A DNA stretch of 11,300 nt, taken from NCBI GenBank assembly GCA_002869425.1, contig PKSZ01000150.1, forward strand, positions 1 to 11,300, written 5' to 3'. Position numbers and translations under genes: made by a program. This document shows positions 1 through 6,162 of this stretch, one piece after another. The DNA is from Marinilabiliales bacterium. GTDB lineage: Bacteria; Bacteroidota; Bacteroidia; Bacteroidales; BM523. The notes below the pieces were generated by a model. The model saw only the letters and a list, made by a program, of their open reading frames with translations. It ran no database searches and was not told the DNA's origin. The first letter of the stretch is position 1, and each line of letters opens with the position of its first letter.

Positions 1-934
1 TATAGCCAACAAAAACATTTTCATCACCTGTTATATTTGCAGCACCTGCATGATAACCCAAAAAAGAATTATAGTATCCACCATCATTTACCACTCCGGA
101 CTCATGTCCAATAAAGTAATTTTCTGTGGTTAGCCTCATGATTCTTTGCTTGGTTCCACCTTCAATGTTTTCTACACCAAAACCTGAAGTTGAGTCGCTT
201 ACAAAAACCCTTGTACTATCATCCTGAACAAACAAGTAGTTGCTGGTAATACTTCCTTTGGCCGGGCTAAAGCCTCCAACCGCGAAACCACCTTTGCTTC
301 CTGTTGCCTTTGCGTCTGTGTATTCATCATCGATATAAACGCGAACACTATCCGGTGTAACCCTCAGATATTCCTGTACTTCTGATTTTGCCGGGCTGAA
401 GCCTCCTACAGCGAAACCGCCTTTACTTCCTGTTGCTTTTAACGCAGGGTCGTTAGGAACATTTACACGAACACCATTGGAATATACTGCAAAAATTGTA
501 TCACCATCGGAGTTTAATACTTCAAAAATTGGATCATCAATACCAATGCCCAGATCTGCTTTTACTTCGAGTTTTCCAATAGGAGCAGAAGTACCAACAC
601 CCACTTTGTTAACTGCATCAGTAGTGAAAACATTATTTGCATTTTTTGACCAGATATCGCCCATATTCGAAAGGCCAATCCATTGTCCTCCATCGTAAAA
701 GTAAAATGCATTCTGATCCGTATCAAAAACCATAAGTCCCTGAACGGGGTTGGCAATGCCTGTGCGCTGTCCAGATGTTAGTCTTGGAATGAGCAAGCCT
801 TTATCTGTAGAATATACATCCAACATAGCAGAAGGATCGGCAATATGTGAATCGTCATCTGTAACTGCTACGTTTTGGGCAATTATAGCAGATGAAAACA
901 ATAAGAATATTAATATTGGAATTATTTTTTTCAT
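1..934 (-). CDS. Secreted modular fibre-like protein, N-terminal 311 residues (C-terminus outside window)
   Basis: The reading frame is open from the ATG at 934 to the window edge, so the gene is 3'-truncated by the window, not broken. Residues 1-19 form a signal peptide (MKKIIPILIF start) ending at A|QN. Residues 20-90 are the family module (NVAVTDD, SAMLDV, GLLIPRLT, AFYFYDGGQW). A GVGTSAPIGKLEV motif lies at 112-124. GGFAVGGFSPAK occurs at 172-183 and 215-226, a 43-residue period. The 17-residue GHESG/GYHAG array starts near 272, with three units visible. The start is 5 bp past the stop of the gene at 940-3459, which implies co-transcription and perhaps translational coupling. The upstream AAATAAACACA is A-rich with no Shine-Dalgarno site, as is usual in Bacteroidota. 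Residues 192-280 match the gene at 8580-10826 almost exactly. The role as a surface fibre or adhesin is inferred, and the tip domain is unknown. Confidence 0.9.
   Translation of the reverse strand, partial: MKKIIPILIFLLFSSAIIAQNVAVTDDDSHIADPSAMLDVYSTDKGLLIPRLTSGQRTGIANPVQGLMVFDTDQNAFYFYDGGQWIGLSNMGDIWSKNANNVFTTDAVNKVGVGTSAPIGKLEVKADLGIGIDDPIFEVLNSDGDTIFAVYSNGVRVNVPNDPALKATGSKGGFAVGGFSPAKSEVQEYLRVTPDSVRVYIDDEYTDAKATGSKGGFAVGGFSPAKGSITSNYLFVQDDSTRVFVSDSTSGFGVENIEGGTKQRIMRLTTENYFIGHESGVVNDGGYYNSFLGYHAGAANITGDENVFVGY
191..439 (-). repeat. Two tandem 43-residue GGFAVGGF modules, gene 1-934
   Basis: These are residues 166-248. Each unit reads K-A-T-G-S-K-GGFAVGGFSPAK, then a Y-L-x-V-x-x-D-S-x-R-V stretch ending in short acidic turns. 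The two cores use different codons, so the unit is kept at protein level rather than being a fresh DNA duplication. Confidence 0.85.
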
Positions 935-939
935 TGTGT

Positions 940-3459
940 TTATTTTGACGCTGATTGTTCCAGTGTTTCCTGTAGTTTTAGTACAGTCTTTTCCAGACTA
1001 TCAAAACGTTCTTTCATTTTATCGTTTTCTGCTTTTAGATTATTGATTTGACTTTCTTTTTTATTTACTTCAGTCATCAGTTTTTTGTTTAAGTCGATAA
1101 TGGCCTGAATGGATAAGATTGAGAAATCGTCGTATGACAAACCTTTATATTCTGTTTTGTCGTTTGGTAAATAGAAAGTGTTTATTAGGTCAGGAAATAA
1201 GTCTTCAACATCCTGAGCGATAAAACCATAAGACTTTGGATCTTTTTTATCACTTGATTTAAGATAAAACTTAGAAGGTTTTAGTTGAAGTACTTTATCC
1301 AGCACTTCTCCAACAGGTTCAATATCCTGTTTTAATCTTTTATCAGAAGCAACGTCATATGAACCATCTGCATCATCAATTCTTGACATAACTGTACCAT
1401 TGTATGAGAAGATGAATTTATTGGCTCCGCTACCGCTTCCAATTTCCCAATAGTTTGAATTGTCGGAATTCTCCATACGGATGGCATGTAAATCATTGTC
1501 TTGTTTGATATGAATATCGCAAGCAGGGTATAATTCGTTGATGCCAATATCCCCGGTATTATCTTCAAAAGTAACCCTGTGTGTTGTTCCATCATAAAAA
1601 TTCATATTGCCACTACTTGCAGTTCCTATTTGCCATTCTTCTCCACCTGAATATTCTTCAACGTGAATGGCATATCCTGACGAGTTTGTTTTTACATCCA
1701 GTGTTGCATCTGGAGATGTAGTTCCAATTCCTACGGATCCACCCATAAATGAATATACATCGTCAGTGGTATAACTAACTGTTGACCCACTAATATTAAA
1801 TGCCATAACGTTATCTGCCTGAACATCTATACCACTACCAAAACCAAAAGCATCTTTACCATCTGTTGAAACATTTCTACCAATAGCAACAGATGCAAAT
1901 CTTGTTAACGGCATAAAAGTCAAGGCATAAGATAATGCAGTGTTATCAAATCCCAATGCAAGAGAGTAGCCTTTTACAAAATGCATGGCATCCCCTGCTC
2001 CAGCAAGGTTGCTATAGCCAATAGATATGGAATTTGTGCAGTATGCTTCAGACTCTGATCCTATTGCAGTTGATCTTGTTCCTGCTGCGATATTTCCGTA
2101 TCCCATTGCAATACTACTGGTTCCTGTAGTAGTTGATTCGTCTCCCAATGCAACAGAGTTTTTACCATCGCCCAGAGTGTTAACGCCCAGTGCGAGTGCT
2201 CCAGATCTTGTTGTAGCTGCTCCAAGTCCAATAGCCATTGAATAATCTCCAGCTGCCAGTGTTGGATTTCCTGTAGAAACCCCTGAAGTATCTCTGCCAA
2301 CCGAACCAAATGCATATGAGCCGGTTCCTGTGGCCAGGGCTTCATCTCCAAACGCATAAGAGTTTGATCCTCTTGCATCTGCAAAGTTCCCTATTGCAGT
2401 AGAATTTGTGCCAAAAGATCTTGCGCTGTTACCCAATGCTTGTGAGTAGTTTCCAACTGCTTTAGATTCATATCCAGAAGCCCATGAATAGGAACCTACA
2501 CTGTCAGGATCCTGAACAAGAACCTGTCCTGCCATAAAAGCTTCTTTGATAGGATACCAAAGGATTCTTGGTTCTGAAGGATTGATTACTTCAGATGAAT
2601 CTGCTCCTGAAATATTTAAATAGTCATTTGTAACGCCTTTTGCATCTGAGAATCCTCCAACAGCAAAGCCTCCTTTACTTCCTGTTGCTTTATCGGGTCC
2701 TGATTCGTCAATCCACATTCTGATACTGTCATCGCAAACCCTCATGTATTCGTAGGTTAGAGAATTCTTTGCCGGACTAAAACCGCCAACAGCAAATCCT
2801 CCTTTGCTACCTGTTGCTTTTGAACCATCTGATTCTTCAATGTATATTCTAACGCTATCGGGAGTAACCCACATATATTCTCCAATAGGGCCACCTTTTG
2901 CCTGGCTGAAACCACCAACAGCAAAACCGCCTTTATTCCCGGATACTTTGCTAGGACTATCATCAACGTTTATTCTAACGCCTCCCTGATACACTGCGAA
3001 AACTGTATCTCCATTATTGTTTACAACTCCGAAGATGGGTTCTTCCTGCGTTATACTTGGATCAGATTTTACTTCAAACTTACCTGCAGGTGTTTTTGTG
3101 CCAATTCCCAGTTGGAAAGTTGTGTCGTTAAGAAACACCATACTTCCATCTTGTCCCCAGAGGCCACTTGGGGTTCCATGCGTTAGATTATACCAGGTTG
3201 TATCTTGTCTGAAGTAAAATTCATTCAGATCTGTATCAAATACAAGCAGTCCCTGAGCAGGATTAGCAATTGAAATTCGTTGGTTAGTAGTGAGCCTGGG
3301 AACCAATAAACCTTTGGTTGTTGATTTCACATCCAGCATTGCAGATTCATCTGCAGTATAGCCATTGTCATCTGTAATAGCCACATTCTGAGCATTTAAC
3401 AGAGTGCTAAGAAACATGAAAAGCACCATAAAACAAGCAACGGAGTATTTAATTACCAT
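940..3459 (-). CDS. Secreted fibre-like protein with YadA-type head repeats and C-terminal Peptidase_S74 chaperone domain
   Basis: The 839-residue protein begins with a signal peptide (about 1-23, ...LLNA|QN). The shared N-terminal module spans about 24-92 and a LGIGTKTPAGKFEV motif 117-130. GGFAVGGFS.AK occurs three times, at 177, 220 and 263, exactly 43 residues apart; siblings have two copies. After a linker with AGQVLVQDPDS (310-320), residues 323-541 hold YadA/Hep_Hag-like head repeats such as NYSQALG, TNSTAIG and SNSYAFG, mostly 14 residues apart. The siblings have 17-residue units here. A second GIGTTSPDATLDV lies at 578-590. The C-terminus matches Peptidase_S74: SDKRLK at 705-710 supplies the Ser and Lys expected of the self-cleavage site, and GFIAQDV lies at 745-751. 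A coiled coil covers about 788-835. In phage fibres this domain drives trimerisation and then cuts itself off. Surface location and adhesion are inferred. Confidence 0.93.
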   Translation of the reverse strand: MVIKYSVACFMVLFMFLSTLLNAQNVAITDDNGYTADESAMLDVKSTTKGLLVPRLTTNQRISIANPAQGLLVFDTDLNEFYFRQDTTWYNLTHGTPSGLWGQDGSMVFLNDTTFQLGIGTKTPAGKFEVKSDPSITQEEPIFGVVNNNGDTVFAVYQGGVRINVDDSPSKVSGNKGGFAVGGFSQAKGGPIGEYMWVTPDSVRIYIEESDGSKATGSKGGFAVGGFSPAKNSLTYEYMRVCDDSIRMWIDESGPDKATGSKGGFAVGGFSDAKGVTNDYLNISGADSSEVINPSEPRILWYPIKEAFMAGQVLVQDPDSVGSYSWASGYESKAVGNYSQALGNSARSFGTNSTAIGNFADARGSNSYAFGDEALATGTGSYAFGSVGRDTSGVSTGNPTLAAGDYSMAIGLGAATTRSGALALGVNTLGDGKNSVALGDESTTTGTSSIAMGYGNIAAGTRSTAIGSESEAYCTNSISIGYSNLAGAGDAMHFVKGYSLALGFDNTALSYALTFMPLTRFASVAIGRNVSTDGKDAFGFGSGIDVQADNVMAFNISGSTVSYTTDDVYSFMGGSVGIGTTSPDATLDVKTNSSGYAIHVEEYSGGEEWQIGTASSGNMNFYDGTTHRVTFEDNTGDIGINELYPACDIHIKQDNDLHAIRMENSDNSNYWEIGSGSGANKFIFSYNGTVMSRIDDADGSYDVASDKRLKQDIEPVGEVLDKVLQLKPSKFYLKSSDKKDPKSYGFIAQDVEDLFPDLINTFYLPNDKTEYKGLSYDDFSILSIQAIIDLNKKLMTEVNKKESQINNLKAENDKMKERFDSLEKTVLKLQETLEQSASK
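1837..2493 (-). repeat. 14-residue YadA/Hep_Hag-like head repeat array, gene 940-3459
   Basis: These are residues 323-541. The repeat-ending glycines fall at 329, 343, 357, 371, 385, 411, 425, 439, 453, 467, 481, 503, 527 and 541. Runs of exactly 14 are broken by inserts around 386-400, 482-496 and 504-520. Core units are (x)S-x-A-[ILMF]-G. In YadA-family adhesins such repeats form a trimeric left-handed beta-roll; the same fold is inferred here. Confidence 0.8.
2590..2949 (-). repeat. Three tandem 43-residue GGFAVGGF modules, gene 940-3459
   Basis: These are residues 171-290. The GGFAVGGFS cores start at 177, 220 and 263, exactly 43 apart, followed by QAK, PAK and DAK. The last unit decays after NDYLNISGADSSE, where the sequence turns into the linker leading to the YadA-like head. 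Confidence 0.85.
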
Positions 3460-3674
3460 AACTCTCTTTATTTTAATATGTTAGTATATGTACTATTGAT
3501 GTAAATATACGAATTTTTGTTGCATTAATAATCAAGATATAAGCACTTTTCATCAAGTAAAACGAGGGTTTTACCAATTAATGATGAGTCTTCCACAATA
3601 GATTTATGAAATAAAGAAAATGGAGAAGAGGAGATAATTTTTATTAATTCTGCAAAAGTAAATGAAATGCAATC
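3460..3674. other. 215-bp intergenic region, longest gap inside the fibre gene cluster
   Basis: No gene is seen here. It is AT-rich and holds a minus-strand promoter candidate at 3653-3684 and a 7-bp hairpin at 3557-3574. A weaker promoter candidate has TATATTTA (3502-3509 on the minus strand) with TTG at 3533-3535. I see no strong GC stem followed by a T run, so a true terminator for the gene at 3675-6128 is not evident. Confidence 0.6.
3557..3574. repeat. Short perfect inverted repeat in the 215-bp gap
   Basis: GTAAAAC (3557-3563) and GTTTTAC (3568-3574) are exact complements around a 4-base loop. The stem is AT-rich and not followed by a T run on either strand, so it is a weak terminator candidate at best. 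It could be a leader hairpin or an operator. Confidence 0.4.
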
Positions 3675-3684
3675 TTATTTACAA
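3653..3684 (-). promoter_or_regulatory. Candidate Bacteroidota-type promoter for the gene at 940-3459
   Basis: On the minus strand TTG (3682-3684) is followed after 21 bp by TACTTTTG (3653-3660), matching the TTG / TAnnTTTG promoter of Bacteroidota. It would give a leader of roughly 185 nt. The -33 part lies inside the last codons of the upstream gene. Pattern match only; AT-rich DNA produces such matches by chance. Confidence 0.35.
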
Positions 3685-6128
3685 TCTGTTGCATTTATTA
3701 TTCCTTTATCTCCGGGTTCATTGTATAGCTCAGGATTGAGATATTTTCCTCTTTCGTTTTGAGGTTTATCCTCTTCAACGATTATAGGGTGCTGTACAGC
3801 ATAAGGATCTTTTCTTGAGCCTGTTACTTGCCAGCAAACTTTCATTCCACTGGTTCCTCCTGCAATCGAAAACTGGTTGTTACTAATTTCCTGATCAATA
3901 TAAATGGGGGCATAAGCACCAATGCTTGTTAGTTGATATCTAAAATCTTTATTAAGCGCTTCAAAGTAGCCAGGTAGTGTAATAGTAGCCCTGCCTTCAC
4001 TGTCGAGAATAACTGTTCCATCGTAAACATTTTTCATGTCGGGACTTTCAACAAATGAGTGAGACAGGTATTTGTTTTCCGGATCCTGTGGGTGATCAAT
4101 TTTGAATGAACCTGCTGATTTTGAAAGTGTTCCGTTAACATGTACATTCCCACTGAAAAAACCTGCATAATTTGTTCCGCTACCACTTGCTGAAGCATAA
4201 ATACCAATGTGGGAGCCTGTTCCTGTTCCACTAGCTGCAGTGTAAACACCGTAAATATCTGCTGTTGATGTGCCCGATGAATTGGCATATAGACCATAAG
4301 CAGAACCTGTTGCATCGTTGGTTGTAATTGCCCAAAGTGTTTTCCATTTTGATTCTGCCTTTATAGCTACACCATAATTGTCTGTAACATTGTGTGCTGC
4401 ATGAATTGCAGGATTGTCGTTACTTGCTTGCAAATCGTACACGGCAAGTTTATTCCCCGGACTATTGGTTCCAATTACGATCTTGCCATTGTTATAGAAA
4501 ATGTCTGTGCCATTTTGTGTCCAGTATGAATAAAAGGGTAGCCATGCGGAACCATTGTAACCTTCAAAATTTGTTCCTGTCCAGCGAATTGTTCCTGCAT
4601 TGGATAGAGATGTTGTGCCAATCCTTATGCCTCCATTCACATCTAATGTTTCTACTGGGTATTTTCCAATTCCAAGTTTATTGTTAACTCTCAATATCTG
4701 GTTGTCGAATTCGCCATATATTAAAGCACTGACACTGGTTTGTGACCAGTCGTTGGCAATGTATAGTTTGTGCGATCCTGTTTCCTGATAGCCAGCACCT
4801 GATCCAAGAAAGACATTATAGCTTCCATTGCAACCGCTACCTGCTGTGGATCCAATATAAGTATTGTCTGATCCTGATGAATTCATTCTACCTGCTTCGT
4901 TGCCAAGAAATGTATTATCATCACCTGTTATGGTGTTTGTACCAGCTTTATATCCAATGAATATTTGACCCTGTTTATCTGTATTGCTATAGCCTGCCTG
5001 ATGACCAATGAATACATTGTAACCTCCTATGGTGTTATTATGGCCGGCTTCGTTTCCCAGAAAAGTATTGTAGTTACCTGAAGAGTTTGTAACCCCACTC
5101 TCAAATCCCATAAATGTATTTTGGGTACCGTTAGCATTATTCATCCCACTTTTGTATCCAAAGAAAGAGTTGTAATCATTTTGGTTGTTTAAACCTGCCT
5201 GATACCCAACAAATGAGTTGTATGAACCGCCCAGGTTTTCTTTGCCCGACTGGTATCCTATAAAACAGTTGTGGTAGCCAAAATAGGTATTCATACCACT
5301 TTCATGGCCGATAAAATAATTATCAGGTGTAAGATCCAAGTAGTTTGCTGATCCCATTTGCCAGTCTCTGATTTCGAAACCACCTGTACTGTTTGTCCAT
5401 ACCCGACTACTGTCATCCTGAACAAAAAGATAATTATTTGTTAGGTCTCCCTTTGCTGTACTGAAACCACCAACCGCAAAACCTCCTTTGCTACCCGATG
5501 CCTTTGCATCAATATAATCGTCATCAATATAAACCCTAACGCTGTCTCTTGTTACCCTAAAATACTCTTGAGGTTCTCCTTTGGCTGGACTAAAACCGCC
5601 AACCGCAAAGCCTCCTCTGTTGCCACTGGCTTTAACAGCTGGTTCTTCTGAAACATAAATACGAACACCGTGGGGATAAACTGCAAAAACAGTATCTCCG
5701 ACCGCATTTAGTACTTCAAATATCGGTTCTTCCGGAGAGATAGAGGGATCAGCAATAACTTCCAGTTTGCCCAGAGGATTTTTTGTCCCTACTCCAACCT
5801 TGTTAATGGTGTCAGAGGTATATATGTAATTGCCAGATTTGCTCCATATGTCTCCTTCTGCTATAAGATTTATCCAGTTACCATTGGTGTAGAAGTAGAA
5901 AGAGTTATCGTTGGTGTCATAAACCAGCAAGCCATTGGCAGGATTGCTGATAGATGTTCTTTGTGAACTGGTTAATCTGGGAATAAGAACTCCTTTTGAG
6001 TTAGACTTGATATCGAGCATTGCTGAATTGTCTGCGGAGTATCCGTTGTCATCTGTTATTGCAATATTTTGAGCTTGAGAGATAAGACTAAAAACAGCGA
6101 GTAGGAGTAAGATGGATATTCTTTTCAT
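3675..6128 (-). CDS. Secreted fibre-like protein with 17-residue repeat array and C-terminal SFKIDHP-type domain
   Basis: The 817-residue protein has a signal peptide (about 1-19, ISQA|QN), the family N-terminal module (20-88) and VGVGTKNPLGKLEV (111-124). GGFAVGGFS.AK occurs at 172 and 215. Eleven G-x-x-[AS]-G repeats lie between 274 and 446, at 16-17 residue spacing. A LIYGEF segment (469-474), GIG, TIRWTGTNFEGY and glycine/serine-rich strands (GVYTAASGTG, GIYASASGSG) follow. The end, about 673-810, is a conserved block I recognise from hypothetical proteins of several phyla: SFKIDHPQDPENKYL, SFVESPDM, GRATITLPGYFEALN, VCWQVTGSRKDPYA, VEEDKPQNERG. Its function is unknown to me. It takes the position of the S74 or lectin-like ends of the siblings. 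The start lies 34 bp after the stop of 6163-8526, suggesting one transcript. A trimeric surface fibre is inferred; no catalytic motif is visible. Confidence 0.93.
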   Translation of the reverse strand: MKRISILLLLAVFSLISQAQNIAITDDNGYSADNSAMLDIKSNSKGVLIPRLTSSQRTSISNPANGLLVYDTNDNSFYFYTNGNWINLIAEGDIWSKSGNYIYTSDTINKVGVGTKNPLGKLEVIADPSISPEEPIFEVLNAVGDTVFAVYPHGVRIYVSEEPAVKASGNRGGFAVGGFSPAKGEPQEYFRVTRDSVRVYIDDDYIDAKASGSKGGFAVGGFSTAKGDLTNNYLFVQDDSSRVWTNSTGGFEIRDWQMGSANYLDLTPDNYFIGHESGMNTYFGYHNCFIGYQSGKENLGGSYNSFVGYQAGLNNQNDYNSFFGYKSGMNNANGTQNTFMGFESGVTNSSGNYNTFLGNEAGHNNTIGGYNVFIGHQAGYSNTDKQGQIFIGYKAGTNTITGDDNTFLGNEAGRMNSSGSDNTYIGSTAGSGCNGSYNVFLGSGAGYQETGSHKLYIANDWSQTSVSALIYGEFDNQILRVNNKLGIGKYPVETLDVNGGIRIGTTSLSNAGTIRWTGTNFEGYNGSAWLPFYSYWTQNGTDIFYNNGKIVIGTNSPGNKLAVYDLQASNDNPAIHAAHNVTDNYGVAIKAESKWKTLWAITTNDATGSAYGLYANSSGTSTADIYGVYTAASGTGTGSHIGIYASASGSGTNYAGFFSGNVHVNGTLSKSAGSFKIDHPQDPENKYLSHSFVESPDMKNVYDGTVILDSEGRATITLPGYFEALNKDFRYQLTSIGAYAPIYIDQEISNNQFSIAGGTSGMKVCWQVTGSRKDPYAVQHPIIVEEDKPQNERGKYLNPELYNEPGDKGIINATDCK
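4791..5321 (-). repeat. Eleven-unit 17-residue GYxAG repeat array, gene 3675-6128
   Basis: These are residues 270-446. Unit glycines lie at 274, 291, 308, 324, 341, 358, 375, 392, 409, 426 and 442. The consensus is G-[YNH]-x-[AS]-G-x-x-N-x-x-G-x-x-N-x-F-[ILM]. At DNA level this is a 51-bp (sometimes 48-bp) degenerate tandem repeat. Confidence 0.85.
5397..5630 (-). repeat. Two tandem 43-residue GGFAVGGF modules, gene 3675-6128
   Basis: These are residues 167-244, with cores at 172 and 215. The first is followed by FRVTRDSVRVYID and the second by LFVQDDSSRVW, the same strand pattern as in the siblings. Confidence 0.85.
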
Positions 6129-6162
6129 AATGCAATTTTTGGTAAAGGAAGAATTCAGTTCG

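Noticed and set aside
1..934. Truncated pseudogene at the left edge
   Set aside because: The frame is intact to the first base of the window, so the missing end is due to the window cut.
1837..2493. True trimeric autotransporter (type Vc) in the gene at 940-3459
   Set aside because: The head repeats are YadA-like, but the C-terminus is S74 plus coiled coil and lacks the four-strand beta-barrel anchor needed for type V secretion.
3557..3574. Hairpin as a Rho-independent terminator for the gene at 3675-6128
   Set aside because: The stem is short and AT-rich and no T run follows it on the minus strand.
4791..5321. Regular ~51-bp periodicity considered as a CRISPR array or non-coding satellite
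   Set aside because: The period equals 17 codons of an intact frame, units vary at third positions, and there is no repeat-spacer alternation.
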